From NCBI RefSeq assembly GCF_029350945.1, contig NZ_JARKMS010000001.1, positions 648,313 through 712,312 of the forward strand: 64,000 nt of DNA, in the 5' to 3' direction. Position numbers and translations under genes: made by a program. The notes beneath the pieces were generated by a model, which ran no database searches, was not told where the DNA came from, and saw only the letters and a program-made list of their open reading frames with translations. The DNA is from Maribacter huludaoensis. GTDB lineage: Bacteria; Bacteroidota; Bacteroidia; Flavobacteriales; Flavobacteriaceae. Below, in pieces: positions 8,504 through 16,182 of the stretch; within the stretch, counting starts at the first letter, position 1; every line of letters starts with the position of its first letter.

Positions 8504-9697
8504 TTGAAAAATAAAATATCAATAACATCCATAGCTTCACTTTCACCGCTAGGAAGTACATTAGAAGAAACCTGGAAAGCATATCAAGATAAGGACCATT
8601 ACTTTTCCTTAAAAGAAATAAATGGTTCTGAAACTTGGGTAGCACCCTTGTCTGTATCTGCAAAGGAATTGGTAGATAAACTTAGAAAATCTGATGGCAA
8701 GTACAAAAAACTAGATAATAGTGTACTATTCGCAATGGTTGCATCTAGATTGGCGGTAGCAAAATCTGGCTGGGAGAACTCTTCTGAATTCGGAATCAAT
8801 ATGGGGTCCTCTAGAGGGGCTACAAAATTGTTTGAAGAATACCATGCCGAATATTTAGAAACGGGAGTTTCGTCAACATTAAGTTCGCCAACTACTACAT
8901 TAGGTAATGTTTCGTCATGGGTTTCCCATGATTTGGGCGCTTCAGGACCAGAAATATCGCATTCCATTACCTGTTCTACGGGTCTACATTCGGTATTGAA
9001 CGGAGTAGCATGGCTTAATAGCGGAATGTCAAATAAGTTTTTGGTAGGAGCCAGTGAAGCTCCGCTGACCAATTTTACCATTGCCCAAATGAAGGCATTA
9101 AAGATATATGCAAAAGCACCTGAATCGAAAGCAGATTCGGTAACTGAGCGTAGCCGAAGTTACCCGTGCCAGGCCTTGAACATGAAAAAGGAATACAATA
9201 CCATGATATTGGGCGAAGCGGCATCAGTTGCGTGTTTAGAAACAGGGGTTGTAAAAAATGCATTAGCAGTGATCGAAGGTGTAGGCTTTGCTACAGAAAT
9301 TTTAAAGCATAATACTTCCATTTCAGCTAATGCAATATGTTTCCAAAAATCCATGAAAATGGCTTTGGGAAATATGAATTCTGCTGAGGTAGATGCTATT
9401 GTAATGCATGCACCGGGAACTATAAAAGGTGATTCATCAGAATATAATGCCATTAAAGAAGTATTTGGTGATGTTATGCCTCAATTGACCACCAATAAAT
9501 GGAAGATTGGTCACACATTTGCGACGTCAGGTATGCTAAATTTGGAACTGGCAATATTAATGTTGCAGAAGAATAAGATGGTTCACGTTCCTTTTATAGA
9601 GAACAAATCCAAAGAAAGAAACCTTAGAAAAATACTTGTAAATGCCGTTGGTTTTGGAGGTAATGCAGTAAGTATTTTGATAAGTAAAAGCGAATAG
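8504..9697 (+). CDS. Beta-ketoacyl synthase family protein in the biotin cluster
   Basis: A 397-residue thiolase-fold condensing enzyme. The Cys-His-His triad of FabB/FabF-type synthases is intact: C157 in ITCSTGLHS, H302 in MHAPGTIKGD and H337 in IGHTFATSG. I take the TTG at 8504 because translation from it gives the standard N-terminal strand (ITSIASLSPLG) 8 bp after bioA. It lies between bioA and bioB, and no bioC or bioH is present, so it could help make the pimeloyl precursor; that is inference. Residues ~207-220 come from a palindromic insertion in the gene (see the repeat entry). Confidence 0.85.
   Translation: MKNKISITSIASLSPLGSTLEETWKAYQDKDHYFSLKEINGSETWVAPLSVSAKELVDKLRKSDGKYKKLDNSVLFAMVASRLAVAKSGWENSSEFGINMGSSRGATKLFEEYHAEYLETGVSSTLSSPTTTLGNVSSWVSHDLGASGPEISHSITCSTGLHSVLNGVAWLNSGMSNKFLVGASEAPLTNFTIAQMKALKIYAKAPESKADSVTERSRSYPCQALNMKKEYNTMILGEAASVACLETGVVKNALAVIEGVGFATEILKHNTSISANAICFQKSMKMALGNMNSAEVDAIVMHAPGTIKGDSSEYNAIKEVFGDVMPQLTTNKWKIGHTFATSGMLNLELAILMLQKNKMVHVPFIENKSKERNLRKILVNAVGFGGNAVSILISKSE
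9122..9164 (+). repeat. Palindromic repeat element inserted in frame in the ketoacyl synthase gene
   Basis: Two adjacent inverted repeats lie inside the coding sequence. GAATC/GATTC pairs 9122-9126 with 9134-9138. GGTAACT/AGTTACC pairs 9139-9145 with 9158-9164 around the core GAGCGTAGCCGA. The core resembles a palindromic repeat I recall as dispersed in flavobacterial genomes. Read in frame it encodes the peptide VTERSRS (residues 213-219), between the KIYAKAP segment and YPCQALN, where ketoacyl synthases normally have a short loop. No frameshift or stop results. That it is a mobile element is inference. Confidence 0.65.
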
Positions 9698-9777
9698 CCT
9701 ATTTTAGATAACGATTGAATTGGACGGTAAATCATTATTTTAAAAACATCCAATTATTTTTTCAATTTAAATTCCGT

Positions 9778-9785
9778 TATTTTTG
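9778..9785 (+). promoter_or_regulatory. Bacteroidota -7 promoter box for bioB
   Basis: TATTTTTG fits TAnnTTTG and is 25 nt before the bioB ATG at 9811. The 113-bp gap after the ketoacyl synthase gene suggests bioB has its own promoter. No clear -33 box or repressor palindrome was seen. Confidence 0.5.
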
Positions 9786-9810
9786 AACTCTGGTAACAAC
9801 CTAAGATTAT

Positions 9811-10905
9811 ATGAGCATAGCAAGACATAATTGGTCAAAAGAAGAAATCCTAGAAATATATAACAAGCCTTTAATGGAGCTACTTTATGAAGCTGCCACT
9901 GTACACAGGAAAAATCATGATCCCAATACAGTACAAGTTTCTACATTGCTCTCTATAAAAACAGGCGGTTGCCCAGAAGATTGTGGCTATTGTCCGCAAG
10001 CTGCACGTTACCATACGGATATTGAAGGTAATGACCTTATGGCCGTTTCTCAAGTAAAAGCTCAAGCACTAAGGGCAAAAGCATCTGGTAGCTCTCGTGT
10101 ATGCATGGGTGCTGCGTGGAGAAATGTAAAAGATGGTCCTGAGTTTGATCAAGTATTGGAAATGGTGCGTACCATTAACAAGCTTGATATGGAGGTGTGT
10201 TGTACCTTGGGTATGATTACCGAGAATCAGGCAAAACGTTTGGCAGAAGCAGGCTTATATGCTTACAATCACAATTTAGATACTTCAGAAGATTACTATA
10301 AAGACGTTATTTCTACACGTGCATTTGAGGATCGTTTAGATACTATTGAAAATGTTCGTAAAAGTAATGTAACCGTTTGTAGCGGTGGTATTATTGGTAT
10401 GGGCGAGGCATTGGAAGATAGAGCAGGTATGTTAGTTGCTTTGACATCATTGAACCCGCAACCAGAATCAGTTCCTATTAATGCATTAGTTGCCGTAGAA
10501 GGTACGCCAATGGAAGATATTGAGCCCGTTTCAATTTGGGACATGATTCGCATGGTAGCTACTACAAGAATTGTAATGCCAGAGACTCAAGTGCGTTTAT
10601 CTGCAGGTCGTACAGAAATGAGTAGAGAAGGGCAGGCAATGTGTTTCTTTGCTGGTGCCAATTCTATTTTTGCAGGCGATAAGTTATTGACGACTCCAAA
10701 TCCTGATGTAAATGAAGATATGGAAATGTTCAAGATGTTAGGTCTTAATCCGCAAAAACCGTTTACAAAAGTATCTCAGCCAAAAACGGTAGAAGCAGAA
10801 GACTCTCAAATAGAAGCTTTAGGAGAGAAGCCGAAATGGTCTAGACCGGGTCACGCTATTGAGCGTAATGAAAAGGCAAAACAAAAGGCTAAAATTGTTG
10901 AATAA
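9811..10905 (+). CDS. bioB: Biotin synthase (BioB)
   Basis: Radical SAM enzyme that inserts sulfur into dethiobiotin. C54, C58 and C61 in GGCPEDCGYC form the CxxxCxxC motif for the [4Fe-4S] cluster. The residues expected for the [2Fe-2S] site are present: Cys in SRVCMGAAW, CCTLG and VCSGGIIGMGE, and Arg in VRLSAGR. The 364 residues include a Lys/Glu-rich C-terminal tail of about 40 residues beyond the barrel, common in Bacteroidota homologs. It is the last gene of the biotin region. Confidence 0.96.
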   Translation: MSIARHNWSKEEILEIYNKPLMELLYEAATVHRKNHDPNTVQVSTLLSIKTGGCPEDCGYCPQAARYHTDIEGNDLMAVSQVKAQALRAKASGSSRVCMGAAWRNVKDGPEFDQVLEMVRTINKLDMEVCCTLGMITENQAKRLAEAGLYAYNHNLDTSEDYYKDVISTRAFEDRLDTIENVRKSNVTVCSGGIIGMGEALEDRAGMLVALTSLNPQPESVPINALVAVEGTPMEDIEPVSIWDMIRMVATTRIVMPETQVRLSAGRTEMSREGQAMCFFAGANSIFAGDKLLTTPNPDVNEDMEMFKMLGLNPQKPFTKVSQPKTVEAEDSQIEALGEKPKWSRPGHAIERNEKAKQKAKIVE

Positions 10906-10950
10906 TACTACATTAATACATTTTTAAGAAATTATTTTCTTAACGTTAAT

Positions 10951-10958
10951 TACCTTTG
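10951..10958 (+). promoter_or_regulatory. -7 promoter box upstream of the cupin-like gene
   Basis: TACCTTTG matches TAnnTTTG 24 nt before the TTG start at 10983. An AT-rich hairpin (10923-10942, TTAAGAAA/TTTCTTAA) lies just before it and may end the bioB transcript. Confidence 0.4.
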
Positions 10959-10982
10959 GCATCCCTATAAAACCATTAGTAA

Positions 10983-11855
10983 TTGAAGTTAACAGATATC
11001 CCCAGGGTAAAACATATTACCAAGGAAACTTTTCTTAACGACTACTTTAAGCCTCAAAAACCTGTTGTTTTAGAACAGGCAATTGAAGATTGGCCTGCTT
11101 TTAAAAAGTGGAATCTAGATTATATTAAGGAAATCGCTGGTGATATCACGGTGCCTTTATATGACGATAGACCAGTACAGCATAAAGATGGTTTCAATGA
11201 ACCACATGCCAAAATGAAAATGGCGGCATATGTGGATTTATTGAAGAAAGAGCCTACCAAGTATAGAATATTTCTGTGGAATATTTTGAAGGAAGTGCCT
11301 GCGCTACAAAAAGACTATAAGTTTCCAGACTTCGGGTTAAGGCTTTTGAAAGGAGTGCCAATGATGTTTTTTGGTGGGCGTGATTCGTACACTTTTATGC
11401 ATTATGACATTGATCTTGCCAATATTTTTCATTTTCATTTTGATGGAGAAAAAGAGGTGATACTTTTTCCACAGTCAGAAACAGAAAAACTTTATAAAGT
11501 TCCACATTCTCTAATTACGCATGAGAGCATAGATTTCTCTAATCCTGATTATGGCAAATGGCCAGCTTTGAAAAAGGCAAACGGATTTAAAACAACACTC
11601 TCCCATGGTGAAGTTTTATATATGCCAGAAGGTTATTGGCATTATATGAAATACAATACACCTGGTTTTTCAATGAGTTTACGGGCATTGGCGCGTAATC
11701 CTAAAAATTTAGGTAAGGCATTTTATAATATATTGATCATGCGCCATTATGATGTATTAATGCGAAAAATTAAAGGTCAAGATTGGATAGACGCTAAAAA
11801 TAAAAAGGCAATTGCCAACACCAATAAAAATGTTGAATCTTTAATTAGAAGCTAA
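10983..11855 (+). CDS. Cupin-like (JmjC/FIH-type) Fe(II)/2-oxoglutarate oxygenase family protein
   Basis: A 290-residue soluble protein of the cupin_8 (JmjC-like) family. The iron-binding HxD pair is H140/D142 in MHYDIDLAN and the distal histidine is H220 in EGYWHYMKYN, so the facial triad is intact. The N-terminal segment KPVVLEQAIEDWPAFKKWN is the typical entry of this family. The start is a TTG; no ATG fits in frame before the conserved N-terminus. Known members hydroxylate proteins or RNA; the substrate here is unknown. It runs convergent with recX. Confidence 0.8.
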   Translation: MKLTDIPRVKHITKETFLNDYFKPQKPVVLEQAIEDWPAFKKWNLDYIKEIAGDITVPLYDDRPVQHKDGFNEPHAKMKMAAYVDLLKKEPTKYRIFLWNILKEVPALQKDYKFPDFGLRLLKGVPMMFFGGRDSYTFMHYDIDLANIFHFHFDGEKEVILFPQSETEKLYKVPHSLITHESIDFSNPDYGKWPALKKANGFKTTLSHGEVLYMPEGYWHYMKYNTPGFSMSLRALARNPKNLGKAFYNILIMRHYDVLMRKIKGQDWIDAKNKKAIANTNKNVESLIRS

Positions 11856-11862
11856 AAAAATC

Positions 11863-12348
11863 TTAGGGAATAAGCTCTTGCAATTTTTCATACACCAAGT
11901 GACTTTCCCACCCCCTGTATAATAGGTAATCTGCTAGTTTTTTTCTGCGCTTTTGAATATTGGTTTCGCTAATTTGTTGCAATCTTTTATGGGCCAAGTC
12001 ATCTAAAGTAGTCAAGTATGCTTGAGGTTCAATCTCTTTTAAAGCTGATGTGATATTGTATTTAGAGATGTTTCTAAATTTCAATTCCCTGACAATTCTA
12101 TTTTTTCCCCATTTTTTAATATTGAATTTGCCACGGACAAAGCTCTTTGCAAAACGCTCTTCGTTTAAGAATCGGTCTTCAATAAGTTGGGCAATAATAG
12201 TATCTATCGCTAATGGAATCATACCCATGTCTTTCAATTTCGCAACTACTTCTTTGTGGCAGCGATCTTGGTAAGCACAGTAGCTTTCTATCTTTTTAGT
12301 AGCTTCTTGAACAGTGTAGCCTTTAGTTTTTTGGTTCATAATTTTCAA
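11863..12348 (-). CDS. recX: Regulatory protein RecX
   Basis: A 161-residue, basic, all-helical protein that modulates RecA filaments. The family signatures are visible: an N-terminal helix (AYQDRCHKEV), the L-I-E-D-R-F-L-N-E-E-R-F segment near the middle, and a C-terminal LADYLLYRGWE helix. Length and order match RecX. It is followed convergently by the cupin gene 7 bp away and lies downstream of the terminator after the RNase gene, so it is probably transcribed on its own. Confidence 0.9.
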   Translation of the reverse strand: MKIMNQKTKGYTVQEATKKIESYCAYQDRCHKEVVAKLKDMGMIPLAIDTIIAQLIEDRFLNEERFAKSFVRGKFNIKKWGKNRIVRELKFRNISKYNITSALKEIEPQAYLTTLDDLAHKRLQQISETNIQKRRKKLADYLLYRGWESHLVYEKLQELIP

Positions 12349-12360
12349 AAATACTAAACA

Positions 12361-12393
12361 AAAAAAGCGACTCCGTAAGGAAATCGCTTTTTT
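12361..12393 (-). terminator. Intrinsic terminator after the RNase E/G gene
   Basis: A perfect 10-bp stem (AAAAAAGCGA at 12361-12370, TCGCTTTTTT at 12384-12393) with a 13-nt loop, just past the stop codon at 12396. Confidence 0.85.
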
Positions 12394-12395
12394 CG

Positions 12396-13943
12396 TTAAT
12401 ATATTGTTTTGCCGTCTTTATTTTTAAAACGGTATTCAAGATACGTATACGCATCGCGCGGTTGAATTTTAATCCATTTTTTATACTCTAAGAACCATTT
12501 TGTCCTCAAAGATGGAAAACCTTTTGTAATATAGGCTGCTATAAAAGGGTGTATATTTAAAGTTATACTGCTATCCTTTTTAGGGCCTTTAAGAAGTTTT
12601 TCAAGGTCCGCTGTAATTTTATCTATTAAAACAATAGGTGCTTCCACCTGTTTCCCTGCATTGTTAGGGTCCTCTTCAGTTGTTTTAATATTCATTTCAG
12701 GTCGTACCCTTTGTCGGGTAATCTGAATTAAACCAAATTTACTAGGAGGTAGTATTTTGTGTTTGGCACGATCGTCTTTCATCTCATCTCTAAGATGTTC
12801 AAAAAGCTTTTTTCTATGCTGAGGTTTTACCATATCGATAAAATCTACAACTATAATTCCGCCCATATCACGAAGGCGAAGTTGCCTTGCAATTTCTGAT
12901 GCGGAAAGGAGGTTTACCTCTAGGGCAGTATCTTCCTGGTTTTTAGCTTTGTTTGATCTGTTGCCACTGTTAACGTCTATAACATGAAGTGCTTCGGTAT
13001 GCTCTATAATTAAATAGGCGCCTTTGCTCATAGCTGCAGTACGGCCAAAAGACGTTTTAATTTGTCTTTCAATACCAAACTTTTCAAAAATAGGTACGTT
13101 GGTGTTATAGTGCTTAACGATGCTCTCTTTTTCTGGAGCGATCTCTGCCACGTAATCCTTAATTTCATTAAATAAGGTGGCGTCATCTACATGTATACCT
13201 GTAAAACTATCATTAAATACATCTCTTAGTATAGAAGATGCCCTGTTTAGTTCTACGAATACTTTTGATGGTGTTTGAGCACGATGTAATTTTTTGCACA
13301 TTGCTGTCCATTTGTTCAGCAAGTTTTCTAGATCTTTGTCCAGTTCTGCGACTTTTTGTCCTTCTGCGACCGTTCTTATAATAACACCAAACCCTTTAGG
13401 TTTAATACTTTTAACGAGTCTTTTTAACCTGTCTTTCTCTTCTTTGCTACCTATCTTTTGAGATACGGATACGCGATCGGAGAAAGGAACCATTACCAAG
13501 TAACGCCCGGCTATTGATAACTCAGAACTAATTCTTGGTCCTTTAGTAGATATAGGTTCTTTTACAATTTGAACCAATAATGATTGGTTCGCTTTAATGA
13601 CATCGGTAATAACACCGTTTTTGTCAATATCGGTTTCAAACGGGAAATTTTCTAAAGTGTAATCCTTTAGTTTTCCGGTGCTCACTTGTTTAATGAACTT
13701 AAGCATTGAGGATAACTGCGGTCCAAGGTCATGGTAATGCAAGAATGCATCCTTTTCATAACCAACGTTTACGAACGCTGCGTTAAGACCGGTTACGGGC
13801 TTTCTTATTTTGGCAAGAAAAATATCGCCAACAGAAAAGTCGTTACTGTTCTCCTCTTTATGTAGTTCAGTGAGTTTTCCGTCCTTTAGCAAGGCAAAGT
13901 CAACAGATTGGGAACTAGATCTTACGATTAATTCTCTATTCAC
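12396..13943 (-). CDS. rng: Ribonuclease E/G family protein
   Basis: A 515-residue endoribonuclease that processes rRNA precursors and starts mRNA decay. It has an S1 RNA-binding domain (~residues 35-135, with VGDIFLAKI and AAFVNVG), then the catalytic DNase I-like region with IDVNSG and VDFIDM, which contribute the Mg-binding aspartates. The length is that of RNase G; the long C-terminal scaffold of enterobacterial RNase E is absent. The upstream gap holds the small basic gene and HU on the same strand. Confidence 0.92.
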   Translation of the reverse strand: MNRELIVRSSSQSVDFALLKDGKLTELHKEENSNDFSVGDIFLAKIRKPVTGLNAAFVNVGYEKDAFLHYHDLGPQLSSMLKFIKQVSTGKLKDYTLENFPFETDIDKNGVITDVIKANQSLLVQIVKEPISTKGPRISSELSIAGRYLVMVPFSDRVSVSQKIGSKEEKDRLKRLVKSIKPKGFGVIIRTVAEGQKVAELDKDLENLLNKWTAMCKKLHRAQTPSKVFVELNRASSILRDVFNDSFTGIHVDDATLFNEIKDYVAEIAPEKESIVKHYNTNVPIFEKFGIERQIKTSFGRTAAMSKGAYLIIEHTEALHVIDVNSGNRSNKAKNQEDTALEVNLLSASEIARQLRLRDMGGIIVVDFIDMVKPQHRKKLFEHLRDEMKDDRAKHKILPPSKFGLIQITRQRVRPEMNIKTTEEDPNNAGKQVEAPIVLIDKITADLEKLLKGPKKDSSITLNIHPFIAAYITKGFPSLRTKWFLEYKKWIKIQPRDAYTYLEYRFKNKDGKTIY

Positions 13944-14073
13944 CTGAATATATTTTTAGTCGTTTACCTAAAAAAAAGGTAACGAACTGATTAAACAATA
14001 CCATAGACAAATACAAATGTATCTGCCGAAATCCAAACTCTGAATCTCTATGTCAATGAACGTATTTTAAAAA

Positions 14074-14101
14074 GAAAAAGTAGTTATAAAACTACTTTTT
14101 C
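14074..14101 (-). terminator. Intrinsic terminator at the end of the small basic protein gene
   Basis: A perfect 12-bp stem (14074-14085 paired with 14090-14101, 4-nt loop). On the minus strand the stem ends in CTTTTTC and is followed by TTTTT. The stem includes the stop codon of the 29-residue gene. Confidence 0.75.
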
Positions 14102-14181
14102 TTGTGTCGGTTAGCTCTTCTACGCTTCTTGCGCTTGTGTGTAGCTACCTTATGTCTCTTTCTTTTCTTACCACTTGGCAT
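14092..14181 (-). CDS. 29-residue very basic protein, probably ribosome-associated
   Basis: An ATG at 14179-14181 opens 29 codons ending in TAG at 14092. About two thirds of the residues are Lys, Arg or His; the N-terminus is MPSGKKRKRHK and the end is NRHKKK. Such a composition fits a small ribosomal or rRNA-binding protein, and I recall similar short basic ORFs from other Bacteroidota genomes. It lies 21 bp after the HU stop, is read in the same direction, and has its own terminator right at the stop. Whether it is one of the extra small proteins reported for flavobacterial ribosomes cannot be decided here. Confidence 0.75.
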   Translation of the reverse strand: MPSGKKRKRHKVATHKRKKRRRANRHKKK

Positions 14182-14202
14182 AAAGTTCTTTTTTTAAGTT
14201 AA

Positions 14203-14493
14203 TTATTTTACGTGTACGTTGCTCTTAACCCCTTCAACAAAAACCTTTGCAGGCTTAAATGCTGGGATGTTGTGAGCGGGTATTTTAATAGTTGTGTTCT
14301 TGGAAATGTTTCTACCGGTTTTTTCGGCTCTAGTTTTAATGATAAAACTACCGAAACCTCTTAGGTAAACATTATCACCACTTTCTAATGATGTTTTTAC
14401 CTCTTCCATAAAAGATTCAACAGTTGCCTGTACATCTCCTTTTTCAATTCCCAGCTTATCTGAGATCTTCGATACAATTTCCGCTTTCGTCAT
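14203..14493 (-). CDS. HU family DNA-binding protein
   Basis: A 96-residue histone-like protein that binds and bends DNA as a dimer. It begins with MTKAEIVSKISDKLG and has the GFGSF motif followed by the basic DNA-binding arm (KTGRNISKNTTIKIPAHNIP), ending in AFKPAKVFVEGV. The PAHNIPAFKPAK form is typical of HU/IHF proteins of Bacteroidota. The small basic gene follows 21 bp downstream and may share the transcript. Confidence 0.93.
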   Translation of the reverse strand: MTKAEIVSKISDKLGIEKGDVQATVESFMEEVKTSLESGDNVYLRGFGSFIIKTRAEKTGRNISKNTTIKIPAHNIPAFKPAKVFVEGVKSNVHVK

Positions 14494-14531
14494 CTTTCAA
14501 TATTAGATTTTCTGTATGTTTTTTCGGGTTG

Positions 14532-14539
14532 CAAATATA
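14532..14539 (-). promoter_or_regulatory. -7 promoter box for the HU gene
   Basis: On the minus strand TATATTTG (CAAATATA on the plus strand) matches TAnnTTTG, 38 nt before the HU start at 14493. The spacing suits a normal leader. Confidence 0.55.
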
Positions 14540-14620
14540 TAAATTAAATTCAATCTTTCTTTCTAATGGGTTAATTTTAAGTGTATAAACTGCTACTTTT
14601 ATGACTTAGTATTTAAGAGC

Positions 14621-15670
14621 ATGTCATTTTCGGGTAAAATTTTAGATTGGTATCATAAAAATAAGCGCGTTTTACCATGGCGTAAAACCACTGATCCATA
14701 CAAAATATGGCTATCGGAAATTATACTTCAGCAAACGCGGGTTGCCCAAGGAACCCCGTATTACCTTAGGTTTGTAGAAAATTTTCCCACTGTAAAAGAT
14801 CTTGCAGATGCAGATGAGGAACAGGTTTTAAAACTTTGGCAAGGTTTGGGCTATTATTCTAGGGCAAGAAATCTGCACGCTTCCGCTAAAATGGTAGTAG
14901 AAATGTACAATGGTGAATTTCCTGACAATTATAAGGGTCTTTTAACTCTGAAAGGTGTAGGTGATTACACGGCTAGTGCGATTTCTTCTATTTGTTTTAA
15001 TGAACCGCAGGCCGTAGTAGATGGAAATGTATACAGGGTGCTTGCTAGATATTATGGTATAGATATACCTATTAATAGTACTGAAGGTATCAAATATTTT
15101 AAGTCTCTGGCTGAAAAAGTCATGGATGAAAAAGAAATAAGAGACTATAATCAAGGTATTATGGAGTTTGGTGCCATACAGTGCTCACCTAAAAAGCCGC
15201 TTTGCTTACTTTGTCCTTTAAATGATAGTTGTGTGGCCTTAGAAAAAGGCTTGGTAGATGCTTTGCCGGTAAAATTAAAGAAGACAAAAGTGCGTACCAG
15301 GTACTTCAATTATCTTATACCTATATATAAGGATATAAATGGTAAACAATTTACTAGGCTCGATCAGCGAAAAGGGAAGGGTATTTGGCAAAACCTCTGG
15401 GAGTTTCCACTTTTAGAGTCCAAAGATCATATGGAAATAGATAGCATTACTATAAGGTATAAAGAGGTGCTAAATAATATAAAGGCTGAAGAAATCCTAT
15501 CTTTCAATGAGGATGCAATAGTTCATAAATTATCTCATCAGCATTTAAACACCAAGTTTTGGCTGGTTTACGTAAACGAAGAATTTGATGATATGATTCC
15601 GGTTGAAAGAATAACCGATTTTCCCGTACCTGTTTTAGTCGCAGATTTTATCAAAGCATTTAAATTTTAG
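14621..15670 (+). CDS. mutY: A/G-specific adenine glycosylase (MutY)
   Basis: Removes adenine mispaired with 8-oxoguanine. It has 349 residues: an HhH-GPD domain with LTLKGVGDYTASAIS (helix-hairpin-helix and catalytic Asp), a [4Fe-4S] loop with the Cys spacing C-x6-C-x2-C-x5-C in the CSPKKPLCLLCP region, and a C-terminal NUDIX-like domain (~residues 225-345) that reads 8-oxoG. The N-terminal LPWRKTTDPYKIWLSEI is a MutY signature. It leads mutY-ssb-gldE-gldD, an order known from gliding flavobacteria. Confidence 0.96.
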   Translation: MSFSGKILDWYHKNKRVLPWRKTTDPYKIWLSEIILQQTRVAQGTPYYLRFVENFPTVKDLADADEEQVLKLWQGLGYYSRARNLHASAKMVVEMYNGEFPDNYKGLLTLKGVGDYTASAISSICFNEPQAVVDGNVYRVLARYYGIDIPINSTEGIKYFKSLAEKVMDEKEIRDYNQGIMEFGAIQCSPKKPLCLLCPLNDSCVALEKGLVDALPVKLKKTKVRTRYFNYLIPIYKDINGKQFTRLDQRKGKGIWQNLWEFPLLESKDHMEIDSITIRYKEVLNNIKAEEILSFNEDAIVHKLSHQHLNTKFWLVYVNEEFDDMIPVERITDFPVPVLVADFIKAFKF

Positions 15671-15678
15671 TACTTTTG
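15671..15678 (+). promoter_or_regulatory. -7 promoter box upstream of ssb
   Basis: TACTTTTG matches TAnnTTTG and begins right after the mutY stop codon, 20 nt before the ssb ATG. It suggests ssb can be transcribed independently of mutY. Confidence 0.45.
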
Positions 15679-15697
15679 ATTTTTATATCTTTAAGTT

Positions 15698-16162
15698 ATG
15701 AGCGGTACATTGAATAAGGTAATGTTAATTGGGCATTTAGGTGATGAAGTTAAAATGCATTATTTTGAGGGAGGCGGTAGTATTGGTAGATTTCCAATAG
15801 CTACAAATGAGACATATACCAATAAATCTACCGGAGAACGTGTTACAAATACAGATTGGCACAATGTAGTGGTTAGAAACAAAGCTGCCGAAATCTGTGA
15901 AAAATATTTGAGCAAGGGAGATAAGGTATATGTTGAGGGAAGATTGAAAAATCGTCAATGGCAAGGTGAAGATGGTAATACCAGATATTCTACCGAGGTG
16001 CATGTGCAAGAATTTACATTTTTGAACACAAAGAAAGAAGGTATGCAGAATAATGGTGGTTCTGCCCCCGTTGCCCAAAAACCGGCAAGTACTGAAAATA
16101 AAGCATCATCGTCTGCGCCTGCACCTGCAAGTTCAGAAGAGGATGATGATTTACCGTTCTAA
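15698..16162 (+). CDS. ssb: Single-stranded DNA-binding protein (SSB)
   Basis: A 154-residue SSB. The OB fold spans ~residues 1-108, starting NKVMLIGHLGDEV and including NTDWHNVVVRNKAAEICEKY and VEGRLKNRQW. A low-complexity Ala/Ser/Pro linker follows, and then the acidic tip EEDDDLPF that recruits replication and repair partners. It sits between mutY and gldE on the same strand. The same C-terminal tip recurs in the DUF3127 protein at 46.1 kb. Confidence 0.96.
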   Translation: MSGTLNKVMLIGHLGDEVKMHYFEGGGSIGRFPIATNETYTNKSTGERVTNTDWHNVVVRNKAAEICEKYLSKGDKVYVEGRLKNRQWQGEDGNTRYSTEVHVQEFTFLNTKKEGMQNNGGSAPVAQKPASTENKASSSAPAPASSEEDDDLPF

Positions 16163-16182
16163 CAATAATTAAATAGTAACTA

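Noticed and set aside
8599-9081. 160-codon open frame on the minus strand
   Set aside because: Lies entirely inside the ketoacyl synthase gene, which has an intact catalytic triad; shadow of a real gene.
10923-10942. Hairpin TTAAGAAA/TTTCTTAA after bioB as a terminator
   Set aside because: Stem is almost pure AT and lacks a following T-run, so it is too weak to list as a terminator.
15737-16078. 113-codon open frame on the minus strand
   Set aside because: Antisense to ssb and without start-site support.
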